Of a DNA stretch of 16,530 nucleotides, positions 1 to 7,900 are shown in pieces. The notes beneath the pieces are model-generated. The model worked only from the letters and a program-made list of their open reading frames with translations. It searched no databases and was not told the DNA's origin. Position 1 is the stretch's first letter, and each line of letters starts with the position of its first letter. The position numbers were made by a program, and so were the translations under genes. The DNA is taken from assembly GCA_041488295.1 (NCBI GenBank), contig JBGPOZ010000088.1, forward strand, positions 1-16,530, in the 5' to 3' direction. This stretch comes from URHD0088 sp041488295. Its GTDB lineage: Bacteria; Pseudomonadota; Alphaproteobacteria; ATCC43930; CGMCC-115725.

Positions 1-197
1 ACGCCGGCGGGAACGATCGTCCCCTGGTCGGAGGAATTGGAGCCGACCCGCCGTTGCGTTTGGTAGAGCAGATCCTGGAACTCGGCGCGATTGCGCTTGA
101 ACGCCGTCGTGTTGAGGTTGGCGATGTTGTTCGAGATGACCTCGACGTTGAGCTGCTGCGCCAGCATTCCGGTGGCGGCGATGTCCATGGAGCGCAT
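1..197 (-). CDS. flgG: FlgG, flagellar distal rod protein (partial, N-terminal 65 residues)
   Basis: FlgG polymerises to form the distal rod of the flagellar basal body, outside the inner membrane, between the proximal rod and the hook. The reverse strand from base 197 reads MRSMDIAATGMLAQQLNVEV, then a segment containing SNNIANLNTTAFKRNRAEF. This is the conserved N-terminal rod/hook helix with the family's NNIAN-N-T-FK pattern. The start is the ATG at 197-195, preceded by a strong AAAGGAGAT ribosome site in the 21-base gap after flgF. The gene runs off the left edge, so about three quarters of a usual 260-residue FlgG is missing. It is clearly in one operon with flgF, and in this type of cluster flgA and flgH would be expected next, outside the window. 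The identification is firm, because FlgF lies next to it and differs in sequence. Confidence 0.95.
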   Translation of the reverse strand, partial: MRSMDIAATGMLAQQLNVEVISNNIANLNTTAFKRNRAEFQDLLYQTQRRVGSNSSDQGTIVPAG

Positions 198-218
198 CTT
201 CGTTATCTCCTTTGTGCG

Positions 219-935
219 TTAAGCGACTTTGCCGAGCTTATCGAGAGCGGTCGTGATCCGCGTGTTCTCGCTGTCCATGAGATCCTTGGCCGAGCTGTAG
301 CTCTGCGAAATCTTCATGAGCCGCGTCATTTCGATGATCGGCTGAACGTTCGATCCCTCGACCATGCCCTGCAGAACGGCGGTGTCGCTCGCCGGGGTCG
401 GTTGGGCCTCGGTGACGTAAAGCCCGCCCGAGGCAGGCTCGAGCACGCGCTCGTCGTCGAATTTCAGGACTTCGATCTGTCCCGCCTCGCCTTGATCGGT
501 CGAGATCGTGCCGTCGCGGGTGATCGTGATGCTTTTGGCATTGGTCGGCAGGGAGATCGGCTGATCGCCCGAGCCCAGCACCGAATTGCCATCGGAGGTG
601 ACGAGCGTGCCGTTCGAATCGAGCTGCAGTCGGCCGTTACGCGTGTAGCGCGCGCCGAGTGCCGTGTCGATCTTGAGATAGCCGGCGCCCTCCAGGGCGA
701 CATCGAGGGGATTGCCCGTGGATGAGATCGGTCCCTGGCTCGTGTCGCGAGACGTTCCGAAATCCTGCACGAAGGAGATCGGCGCCGAGCCCTTCTTGTC
801 GAGATACTCCGCGAAGAGCATGTGTTCCGCTTTGAAGGACGGCGTCGAGGCATTCGCCAGATTGTTGGCGACGACGTCCATTTTCCGGAGCAGCGCCATC
901 TGGTTCGACAGGGCGATGTAGGTCGCGGCTTGCAT
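219..935 (-). CDS. flgF: FlgF, flagellar proximal rod protein
   Basis: FlgF is one of the proximal rod subunits (with FlgB and FlgC) and is exported by the flagellar type III apparatus, so it needs no Sec signal. The 238-residue product is of usual length. Residues 1-35 form the conserved rod helix, with VVANNLANASTPSFKAE as the signature. The middle has the GNPLDVALEGAGYLKI motif typical of FlgF/FlgG. The C-terminus, around MVEGSNVQPIIEMTRLMKIS, is the second rod/hook helix. The start ATG at 935-933 has AGAGG about 10 bases upstream. A sigma-54-like promoter sits about 30 bases beyond the expected leader, consistent with timing after the export apparatus is built. The gene is first in a minus-strand operon with flgG and diverges from fliL. 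Confidence 0.96.
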   Translation of the reverse strand: MQAATYIALSNQMALLRKMDVVANNLANASTPSFKAEHMLFAEYLDKKGSAPISFVQDFGTSRDTSQGPISSTGNPLDVALEGAGYLKIDTALGARYTRNGRLQLDSNGTLVTSDGNSVLGSGDQPISLPTNAKSITITRDGTISTDQGEAGQIEVLKFDDERVLEPASGGLYVTEAQPTPASDTAVLQGMVEGSNVQPIIEMTRLMKISQSYSSAKDLMDSENTRITTALDKLGKVA

Positions 936-975
936 TCAGGGATGCCTCTTGGTGGCGATCGGTTGTCCCCTGCCA

Positions 976-991
976 TGCACGCGGCATGCCA
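976..991 (-). promoter_or_regulatory. Sigma-54 (RpoN)-type promoter for flgF-flgG
   Basis: The reverse strand reads TGGCATGCCGCGTGCA. This matches the consensus TGGCAYRNNNNTTGCW everywhere except one base (G for the first T of TTGC) and keeps the invariant GG and GC at the correct spacing. The GC element is at 978-977, so transcription should begin near base 965, giving a leader of about 30 bases to the flgF ATG. Late rod and hook operons in Caulobacter and relatives are sigma-54 dependent, which fits. The match overlaps a GCATGC palindrome, so chance in GC-rich DNA is not excluded. Confidence 0.55.
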
Positions 992-1166
992 AGGGCCGCT
1001 GCCGCGCTGCGGGTACGCTTTGCCGCGGCAGGCAAGGGTTCTGGGCCCGTCCGATTGTGACGCCGATCGGGCCAGGGGGCCGATCCTGCACGGTATGCCG
1101 GGCATTTCTTGCCGGGGAAAGGGGGCATCCGCCGATATCCTTGCAGGCGAGTGAAATGATTGCGCC

Positions 1167-1181
1167 TCAATCACTTGTTAA
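1167..1181 (+). promoter_or_regulatory. CtrA-like box upstream of fliL
   Basis: TCAA (1167-1170), seven bases, then TTAA (1178-1181) matches seven of eight fixed positions of the CtrA dyad TTAA-N7-TTAA. It ends 65 bases before the fliL ATG. Early (class II) flagellar operons, including fliLM, are CtrA targets in Caulobacter. TTAA is rare in this GC-rich sequence, which strengthens the call. Binding itself is inferred. Confidence 0.45.
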
Positions 1182-1246
1182 CGACCTTTTCCTATCTTGG
1201 GCCGTGCCGACGGATTCCTGATTTGTGAGGGTGCGAAACCGCCGCA

Positions 1247-1768
1247 ATGACCGATCAAGCGATCACTGCCGATCAAGCGGACGAAGCGCCCGAGGGTGCC
1301 GAGCCAACCCCAGGCTCCGGCCGCAAGAAGCTGTTGCTGTTTGTCGCGGCGCCCATCTTGGTGTTGCTGCTCATCGGCGCCGGTCTCTATTTTGCCGGCG
1401 TGCTGAACCGCTTCATCGGCACCAAGACCGAGGCGAAGGAAGAGAAAGCGGTGGCACCGAAGGCGACGGTTTTCTACGACCTGCCCGATCTTCTCGTCAA
1501 TTTGAACAGCGCCGGCCGCAAGTCGAGCTTTCTCAAGATGTCGGTCAGCCTCGAGCTCGACAGCCAGATCGATGTGGCGCGCGTCCAGAGCGTGATGCCG
1601 CGCATCATCGACAATTTCCAGGTTTATCTGCGCGAATTGCGCGTCGAGGACCTGAAGGGATCGGCTGGCTTATACCGGCTGCGCGAGGAGCTGTTGCTGC
1701 GCGTCAATGCAGCGGCGGCGCCGGCCAAGATCGACGACGTCCTCTTCAAGGAAATGCTTGTGCAATGA
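1247..1768 (+). CDS. fliL: FliL, flagellar basal body-associated / stator-associated protein
   Basis: FliL is a single-pass inner-membrane protein. Its periplasmic domain surrounds or contacts the stator units and supports torque, especially under load. The 173-residue product has a short acidic cytoplasmic tail (residues 1-25), a basic stop (RKK at 26-28), one membrane segment at about 28-52, a charged linker and then the periplasmic domain. In that domain FYDLPDLLVNLNS, FLKMSVSLEL and the LRVEDLKGSAGLYRLREELL segment are typical of FliL. It ends in FKEMLVQ, like other family members. It is the first gene of the plus-strand operon and lies 42 bases before fliM. The CtrA-like box upstream suggests early, cell-cycle-linked expression. 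Identity is firm. Confidence 0.95.
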   Translation: MTDQAITADQADEAPEGAEPTPGSGRKKLLLFVAAPILVLLLIGAGLYFAGVLNRFIGTKTEAKEEKAVAPKATVFYDLPDLLVNLNSAGRKSSFLKMSVSLELDSQIDVARVQSVMPRIIDNFQVYLRELRVEDLKGSAGLYRLREELLLRVNAAAAPAKIDDVLFKEMLVQ

Positions 1769-1810
1769 GCAAGCGGCGCCCAGACGTGCGATACGGGGAA
1801 TAGGAAGTCG

Positions 1811-2899
1811 ATGGCCGAACAAGCCGAGCAAGCCGTCAAAGAGGACGACAAGATCGCCGCCGAATGGGCGGCGATGTCCGGCGAAGGCGATGCCGCCGCG
1901 GCAGCCGGCGCCGAGGGCGATGCCGAGGGCGGGCCCACGGCGCGCGTTCTCAACCAGAACGAGATCGACAGTCTGCTCGGCTTCGACGACGGCGGCGGAA
2001 GCAAGGACACGTCAGGCATCCGCGCGATCATCGATTCGGCGCTCGTCTCTTACGAACGCCTGCCGATGCTCGAGGTCGTGTTCGACCGCCTCGTGCGGAT
2101 GATGACGACCTCGTTGCGCAATTTCACCTCCGACAACGTCGAAGTGTCGATCGACAACATCACCTCGATCCGTTTCGGCGACTACCTCAACTCGATTCCG
2201 CTGCCGGCGATGCTCAGCGTCTTCCGCGCCGAGGAGTGGGACAATTACGGTTTGCTGACCGTCGACAGCGCACTGATCTATTCGATCGTCGACGTGCTGC
2301 TCGGCGGTCGCCGCGGCACGGCGGCGATGCGCATCGAGGGGCGTCCTTACACGACGATCGAGCGCAATCTGGTCGAGCGCATGGTGACCGTCGTGCTCGC
2401 CGACCTCTCGGCCGCCTTCGATCCGCTGAGCCCTGTCAATTTCCGCTTCGAGCGGCTCGAGACGAACCCGCGCTTCGCGACGATCGCGCGTCCCGCCAAC
2501 GCCGCCGTTCTGGCACGCTTGCGCGTCGACATGGAGGATCGCGGCGGCCGGCTCGAATTGCTACTTCCCTATGCGACGCTCGAACCCGTCCGCGAGCTTC
2601 TCCTCCAGATGTTCATGGGCGAGAAGTTCGGCCGTGACTCGATCTGGGAGGCGCATCTCGCCGGCGAGTTGTGGAATACCAACGTGCCGCTTCAGGCCGT
2701 GCTCGACACCTTCGAGTATTCGCTGCGCGACGTCATCAATTGGGAAGTCGGCACACGCCTCGCTCTCAACGCGACGCCCAGCACCGATATTCGGCTGTTG
2801 TGCGGCGACGTGCCGATGTTCTCGGGCAAGATGGGACGCAAGGGCGGCAACATCGCGGTGCGGATCGGCGAGAAACTCGAAAAGACCCGGAGCTCGTGA
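1811..2899 (+). CDS. fliM: FliM, flagellar motor switch protein
   Basis: FliM is a C-ring subunit that binds phosphorylated CheY and passes the signal to FliG to set rotation direction. The 362-residue protein has, in order: an acidic, Ala-rich extension (residues 1-45); the CheY-P binding motif LNQNEIDSLLGF (about 47-58); the CheC-like middle domain with YLNSIPLPAM, VDVLLGGRRG and the IEGRPYTTIE stretch; and a C-terminal SpoA-type domain ending in KGGNIAVRIGEKLEK. In enterobacteria the CheY motif is at the very N-terminus, so the roughly 45-residue extension is a difference. The GG-X-G loop that contacts FliG reads GGRRG here, one residue longer than in E. coli. AGGAAG just upstream of the ATG serves as ribosome site. 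The stop overlaps the next start by one base (TGATG), implying translational coupling. Confidence 0.97.
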   Translation: MAEQAEQAVKEDDKIAAEWAAMSGEGDAAAAAGAEGDAEGGPTARVLNQNEIDSLLGFDDGGGSKDTSGIRAIIDSALVSYERLPMLEVVFDRLVRMMTTSLRNFTSDNVEVSIDNITSIRFGDYLNSIPLPAMLSVFRAEEWDNYGLLTVDSALIYSIVDVLLGGRRGTAAMRIEGRPYTTIERNLVERMVTVVLADLSAAFDPLSPVNFRFERLETNPRFATIARPANAAVLARLRVDMEDRGGRLELLLPYATLEPVRELLLQMFMGEKFGRDSIWEAHLAGELWNTNVPLQAVLDTFEYSLRDVINWEVGTRLALNATPSTDIRLLCGDVPMFSGKMGRKGGNIAVRIGEKLEKTRSS

Positions 2900-3429
2900 T
2901 GAATCTGACCGTGATGCTCGACGCTTTGGTGGCGGTGCTGCTCGTAGCGACGATCAGCTACGCGCTGCTGCTGAGCCGCCGCCTTGGTGCCCTGCGCGAC
3001 GACAAGCACCAATTGGTGACGCTGATCCGCAGCCTCGATGATTCGGCCCGGCGCGCCGAAAGCGGCATTGCCGGGTTGCGGAGCGCCGCCGATCAGATCG
3101 GACAGCAGCTCCAACACCGGCTCGACCAGGGCGAGAGCCTGCGCACCGATTTGAGCTACATCGTCGAGCTCGGCAGCGGCCTCGCCGACCGCCTTGAAAC
3201 AGCGATCAGAGCCAACCGCGAAGAAACAAAACCATCGACGGCGAGGGGTGCCGGCGCCGGCATCGAGCCGAACCCGAAGGCGCCGCGGCGCCCGCTCGGC
3301 GCCTCTACCGAGGCGCCGGGAGAGAACTCCGACGCTGCCGCCCCGCCGTCTGCCGATGCCGAACGCGTAACCGGTTTCCCCTCACGTGCCGAGCGCCTGC
3401 TGCGGCGGGCACTCGAGATGCGCCGTTAG
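2899..3429 (+). CDS. DUF6468-like membrane-anchored coiled-coil protein of the flagellar operon
   Basis: No function is established for this gene. The 176-residue product starts MNLTVMLDALVAVLLVATIS, giving one membrane segment at about residues 7-25 and then a basic RR. After this comes a helical, heptad-like region (about 30-110) containing DDKHQLVTLIRSLDDSARRA, then a low-complexity Pro/Ala/Glu tail. It ends in a short basic helix, FPSRAERLLRRALEMRR, that looks conserved enough to be a docking peptide. The layout matches the DUF6468 proteins that I recall following fliM in alphaproteobacterial flagellar clusters. The start ATG at 2899 overlaps the fliM stop, and a GTG one codon earlier is possible. 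Topology (short N-terminus out, C-terminus cytoplasmic, or the reverse) cannot be decided here. A role near the C-ring or stator is suggested only by context. Confidence 0.75.
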   Translation: MNLTVMLDALVAVLLVATISYALLLSRRLGALRDDKHQLVTLIRSLDDSARRAESGIAGLRSAADQIGQQLQHRLDQGESLRTDLSYIVELGSGLADRLETAIRANREETKPSTARGAGAGIEPNPKAPRRPLGASTEAPGENSDAAAPPSADAERVTGFPSRAERLLRRALEMRR

Positions 3430-3438
3430 GGCGTCGCC

Positions 3439-4092
3439 ATGAGCAGCCGTTTCCGCCTCTTGCCCGTTCTAGCCGCCGCCTCGGCCCTTCTGTTCGGCGC
3501 GAAGATCGCCGACCTCGGGCTGGCAATCGGCTTCAATCCGCTACCCTCGGCGCGGGCTCAGACGGCCGCTCCGGCGCAGAAGGCCGAGGCCAATCCCGCT
3601 GCCAAGAGCGAGGCCAATGCCGCCGCCACCGCGCCACCGCCTGCGAAATCCGCGGAGCGCGATGCGGCACAGTTCAGCCCGCAGGAAGTGCAGCTTCTTC
3701 AATCGCTGGCGCAACGCCGAGACGAGCTCGACAAGCGCTCCGGCGAGGTCGATCAGCGCGAGGCGCTCCTGCAAGCTGCCGAAAAGCGGATCAACGACAA
3801 GATAGCCAAGCTGCAGGAGATGGAGAAGGCGATCGACGCCTCCTTCAAGAAGCAGGATCAGCAGGATCAGGCCAAGGTCGAGAGTCTCGTAAAGATATAC
3901 GAGACGATGAAGCCGCAAGAGGCGGCCCGGATCTTCGAGCAACTCGATCTTCCCGTCCTGCTCGAAGTGCTCGAGCGCATGAAGGAGCGCAAGACCGCGC
4001 CCATCCTCGCGGCGATGGCACCGGCAAAGGCGAAGGCGGTGACGCTCGCATTGGCGGAGCGGCATCCGACGCCGGAAATCAAGCAACAGTGA
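3439..4092 (+). CDS. motE: MotE-family protein (periplasmic coiled-coil with MgtE-N-like C-terminus)
   Basis: In Sinorhizobium MotE is a periplasmic chaperone for the motility protein MotC; relatives occur in many alphaproteobacterial motility clusters. The 217-residue product has a signal or anchor segment (about 7-32, LLPVLAAASALLFGAKIADL), an Ala/Pro/Lys-rich linker (about 38-75) and a long charged coiled coil (about 82-148, with QRRDELDKRSGEVDQREALL). The C-terminal helical domain (about 150-210) has the pattern VKIYETMKPQEAARIFEQLD followed by LEVLERMKERKTAPILAAM, typical of MgtE-N/FliG-middle-like folds. It begins 9 bases after the previous gene in the same operon. Family membership is fairly sure. 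The gene symbol is given by family only, because no motC is visible in the window and the partner may differ. Confidence 0.75.
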   Translation: MSSRFRLLPVLAAASALLFGAKIADLGLAIGFNPLPSARAQTAAPAQKAEANPAAKSEANAAATAPPPAKSAERDAAQFSPQEVQLLQSLAQRRDELDKRSGEVDQREALLQAAEKRINDKIAKLQEMEKAIDASFKKQDQQDQAKVESLVKIYETMKPQEAARIFEQLDLPVLLEVLERMKERKTAPILAAMAPAKAKAVTLALAERHPTPEIKQQ

Positions 4093-4101
4093 CCGATTGT
4101 G

Positions 4102-4115
4102 CGGCAAATTTGCCG
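4102..4115. promoter_or_regulatory. Perfect 14-bp palindrome upstream of cheZ
   Basis: CGGCAAATTTGCCG is a perfect dyad with no spacer, located 10 bases after the motE-like stop and 2 bases before the CtrA-type box. Its size and position suit a dimeric regulator's operator. A dyad of the ftr type bound by FlbD is one possibility, but I cannot verify the match. As RNA it could only form a 5-bp stem with no T-run after it, so a terminator is unlikely. Confidence 0.45.
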
Positions 4116-4117
4116 AT

Positions 4118-4132
4118 TTAACCGCCGCTTAA
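4118..4132 (+). promoter_or_regulatory. Perfect CtrA-type box upstream of cheZ
   Basis: TTAA (4118-4121), seven bases, then TTAA (4129-4132), followed by CC, is an exact match to the CtrA dyad, also in the TTAACC form of the half-site. It lies in the only sizeable gap of the fliL-to-TPR gene run. This implies that cheZ and the gene after it have their own start point in addition to read-through from fliL. The box ends 88 bases before the preferred cheZ ATG and only 16 bases before an upstream in-frame ATG at 4149, which argues for the later start. Confidence 0.55.
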
Positions 4133-4220
4133 CCCTATTTCGATAAGAATGCGTTCAATCCAATCGGCCCGGCCGATCGACAAAAATTCGTCGGCATGGG
4201 CGTGCGCAACAAGGTTGTCC

Positions 4221-4889
4221 ATGGCCAGACAAAGCACTTCCCGTCTTGCCTCCGACGCACGGTTCGAAGCTCGCCTCGACGGGTTGCGCGGGCAGGCCCT
4301 CGCGGTCCCCGAAGCCGCCGAGATCGAGCGCATGGTGACGAGCGTCGTCACCAGCCTCTCGGGCGATGTCTCGCTTGCCGATCTTCAACTCTATCACGAG
4401 GTCGAAGCGCTTGCCGACTACATCAAATCGGCGCGCCAAGAGATCGCCGGCGTGCGTCCCGACGATATTCGCGAGCGGCACATTCCAATGGCGACCGACG
4501 AGCTCGACGCGGTGATGGCCGCCACCGCCGATGCGACCGGAATCATCCTCGGGGCGATGGAAGAATTCGAGAGGATGTCGGCGGAGCTGCCGAAGAAGCA
4601 AGCGAAGAAGATCGACGAGGCGGTGGTGCGGGTCTACGAAGCCTGCGGCTTCCAGGACATCACCGGCCAGCGCATCACCAAGGTGGTGCGCGCCTTGAAA
4701 CACATCGAGGACAAGATCGACGCGCTCCTCGCGGTATTCGGCACCGAGCTCATCGCGGGTATCGCGTCGGCGCCCCAATCGTCCCCTCCACCGCCGGTGG
4801 AGGATAATTTGCTCAACGGGCCGGCGCTTCCTTCGGCCGTCGCCAATTCGCAGGCCGACATCGACGCCATCCTGGCGAGCTTCGACTAA
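4221..4889 (+). CDS. cheZ: CheZ, CheY-P phosphatase
   Basis: CheZ speeds dephosphorylation of CheY-P in the cytoplasm and so resets the motor signal. From the ATG at 4221 the protein has 222 residues, close to the 214 of E. coli. Residues 144-150 read FQDITGQ, which keeps the acidic residue and the glutamine (D146, Q150) that correspond to catalytic D143 and Q147 of E. coli CheZ. The region around 40-180 is long helices suited to the four-helix dimer. The tail SQADIDAILASFD (210-222) resembles the C-terminal CheY-tethering peptide, after a Pro-rich linker (189-206). The reading frame is open back to an ATG at 4149, but that start would leave almost no leader after the CtrA-type box. ACAAGG about 7 bases before 4221 can act as ribosome site. 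The next gene follows directly, so they share an operon. Confidence 0.9.
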   Translation: MARQSTSRLASDARFEARLDGLRGQALAVPEAAEIERMVTSVVTSLSGDVSLADLQLYHEVEALADYIKSARQEIAGVRPDDIRERHIPMATDELDAVMAATADATGIILGAMEEFERMSAELPKKQAKKIDEAVVRVYEACGFQDITGQRITKVVRALKHIEDKIDALLAVFGTELIAGIASAPQSSPPPPVEDNLLNGPALPSAVANSQADIDAILASFD

Positions 4890-4904
4890 CGAGGCGAGGC
4901 CGTG

Positions 4905-7900
4905 ATGCAAGCCCGGCGAAGCGCGGCGATCCGCCTGGCGCCGGCCGCATTCGCCCTGGCGCTGCTCGCGGCCGGCGGCGCCCATGCCGCGGAACGGGTC
5001 GGCGTCGACGCCGGCCTTCATGAAGGGTTCGCGCGGATCGTCTTCGCCTGGCCAGCCAAGGTCGACTTTGAAGCGAAGCTCGACGGCACCAAGCTCACCA
5101 TCCACTTCGCGCGGCCGCTCACCGCCGATCTTCAGGTGATCGCGCAGCGGATCGACGAGTATGTCGAGAGCGTCGCCATGGCCGGCGACAGCGATGTCGT
5201 CGCAAATCTGCGCCGTCCCTTCGGATTGCACAGCTTTCCTACCGAGGACAAGGTCGCGATCGATCTTCTCGACAAGCCTGCTCCGACCGCGCCTGCCCGC
5301 GAGGCCGAAGCGCCGCAGAAGCCGGCATCGGCCGCGGACGCAAAGAATTCGCCGTCCGGAGTCCCGGTGAGCTACGCTCAGGAGAACGGCACGCGGCGGC
5401 TCGTTTTCGAATGGCCGCAGCCGACCAGCTATACGGTGTCGACCAAGGACGGTGAAGCGCAGCTCCGCTTCAAGCAATCGGGTCCGGTCGACATCGCCCA
5501 GCTTGCCGCCGAGGCCGCCGATCTCGTGCCGCGCTCCAGCGAGAGCGGCAAGGATCTCACCGTGACGCTGCGCCTGCCGACGGGCAGCCATCTGCGGACC
5601 GCGCGCGACGGCAACCATGTCGTCGTCACGATCTCGACGGACGCGCTGAAATCGACGAACGAGAAGACGGCAACGACAAGCTCGGCGAGACCGGCGGCCA
5701 CGGCTCCAACATCCCTTCTTCCTGCGGCCCGTCCGCCGGCGCCGGAGATCGCAACGCCGCCGCACACCGTCGAGGCACCGAAGGCGCCGGACGAGGCCAA
5801 ACCTGATTCGCGCATCGCGCTGAAGCCGCCATCGGACGAGCCGGCACCGCTGCCGCCGCGCAGCCCCGTGGGCGACGATGGTGCGACATTGCGCTTCGAG
5901 CTGCAGAAACCAGCGCCGGCGGCGGTCTTCCGCCAAGGCACCGCCCTATGGGTCGTCTTCGGCGCTGTGGTGCCGATCGATCTCGCGGATTTGCGCGCCC
6001 AAGGCCAACCGGTGGTCCGGAGCATCGATCAGGTGCCGAGCGATGCGGCGACAATTCTTCGCCTCGCCACCTCGGGCGGCTTCAACCCTTCGCTGCGGCG
6101 CTCCCAGAGCGGTTGGGTCCTCGAATTGCGGCAGCAGCTCCTGCAGCCGGATGCGCCGGTTGGCGTCAGCCTGCAAGCCGCGGCGCAGCCGCCGCGCATC
6201 TTGTTCCCCGTGCGTGAACCCGCCAGCCCGGTGGTCTTCCGCGATCCCGAGCTCGGCGAGACCTTGATCGCGGTGCCGCTCGATCAGGTCGGGCTTGGCG
6301 CCGTGCGCGAGCTGAAGCTCGTTGATCTCACCGTGTTGCTCACGGCGCAGGGCCTGGCCTTTCGTCCGTTGAGCGACGGCGTCGCCGTCAAGTCGCTTCC
6401 GAACGGCGTCGAGGTGACGAGCGCGGCTGGGCTTGCGCTCTCCGACGACCACGACCGGGCGCTGCGGCGCGGCACCAACCCGCAGCGTCTCTTCGATTTC
6501 ACCGATTGGTACGGGCCAAAGGATGGTACGGTTTTGGCCGAGCGGCGCGCGCTCGAGCAAAACATCGTTGCCGCGGCGCCGGCATCGCGGTCGGGAGCGC
6601 GGCTCGATCTCGCGCATTTCTATTTCGCGCATGGCCTCGGCGCCGAGGCGATCGGCGTCATGCAGGCGATCGAGCGCGACGATCCGAATTTTGCCGCCGA
6701 CCCGCGCGTGCGCGCCGTCGCCGGCGGCGCGATGTTGCTCGCCGAACGCCCGGAAGATGCCGAACGCGACCTCGAATTGTCAGCGCTCGACGGCGAGCCG
6801 GAGATCGCTTTGTGGCGCGGAGCGCTTGCCGTGGGAAAGCACGACATGCCGCGCGCTGCGAGCGAGTTTGCGAAGGGCGCGATCTTCCTGCGCCGATATC
6901 CGAAGGAGCTTCGCCATCGGTTTGCCTTGGAGGCTGCCGAAGCCGCAGTGGCGACGGGTCAGCAGGATGACGCGCAAGAATATCTGGCGATGGTCAAGGA
7001 TGCGCCGGGCGCTGGCGACGCGGCCATGGCGCAATTGCTGACCGCGCGCGCATTGCGACTCGCCGGCGAAGGCGATTCGGCGCGCGCCATCCTCGACAAG
7101 CTCGCCGGCGGCCCGGATCGTCAAGCGCGGGCACGCGCCGAGTTGGAGCGGACCCTCGATGATCTCGAAGCGGGTACGATCAAGCGCGGCGATGCCATCA
7201 AGAAATTGGACGGCTTGCGTTTTGCCTGGCGGGGTGATGATTTCGAGCTTGCCGTGGTGCGCCGCCTTGGCGAGCTCAGGATCAAGGACGGCGATTTCCG
7301 CGGCGGGTTCGATGCGCTTCACCAAGCGGTCGACAATTTCGCCGACCATCCCGAGCATCGCGCCATCGAGCAGCAGCTCGCCGATTCCTTCAGCGATATC
7401 TTTGCCGGCCCTGGCGCGGATAACGTGCCGCCGCTCAAGGCGCTCGCCTTCTTCGAGGAGTTCAAGGGGATGATGCCGCCCGGCGCCAAGGGCGATGAGA
7501 TCATCCGCCGCCTTGCCGACCGTCTCGTCGCGATCGATCTGCTCGACCGCGCGGCGGAGCTTCTCGACAATCAGGTGCGCACGCGTCTCACCGGGCGCGA
7601 AAAGGCGCGCGTTGCGGCGCGCCTTGCGGTGGTGCGCCTGCTCGACCGCAAACCGCAGGAAGCGCTCGCCGCACTCGACATCGATGTCGGGACGGACATC
7701 GACGCCGACCTGAAGCGCCAGCGCCAGCAATTGCGCGCGCGCGCCCTGTCCGATCTCGGGCGAACCGACGAGGCATTGAAGATCATCGCGGATGACCGCA
7801 GCCGCGATGCCGACCGTCTGCGCGCCGACATCGCGTGGCGGACGAAGAATTGGGCCGAGGCGGCGAAAATCTTCGAGCACCTCGCAGTTGCGCCCGACGC

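Larger units (their letters stand above)
936..1246. promoter_or_regulatory. Divergent flgF / fliL control region
   Basis: This 311-base gap separates the divergent flgF-flgG and fliL-fliM operons, and I see no convincing gene in it. It holds a sigma-54-like promoter facing flgF (976-991), a CtrA-like box facing fliL (1167-1181) and several dyads. One is the perfect 10-bp palindrome TGCCGCGGCA at 1021-1030, flanked by TTGCC (1020-1024) and GGCAA (1031-1035). Another is a CCGAT (1051-1055) / ATCGG (1066-1070) pair, and a third is GGCCCG (1044-1049) / CGGGCC (1068-1073). The palindrome lies about 55-70 bases upstream of the predicted flgF transcription start, where an enhancer for a sigma-54 activator such as FlbD could sit; that role is inference. 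Confidence 0.6.

Noticed and set aside
54..725. Plus-strand open frame opposite flgG and flgF
   Set aside because: Overlaps two certain rod genes in antisense and shows no recognisable domain.
464..1174. Minus-strand frames extending through flgF into the divergent gap
   Set aside because: Out-of-frame with FlgF, Arg/Ser/Pro-rich, and would cover the sigma-54-like promoter; no ribosome site noted.
4149..4220. Longer cheZ starting at the ATG at 4149
   Set aside because: It would begin 16 bases after the CtrA-type box with no ribosome site, and the 24 extra residues do not look like a CheZ N-terminus.
4155..5936. 593-codon open frame on the minus strand opposite cheZ and the large secreted protein gene
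   Set aside because: Arg/Asp/Leu-rich antisense shadow of high-GC coding DNA with no recognisable motif; both plus-strand genes under it are well supported.
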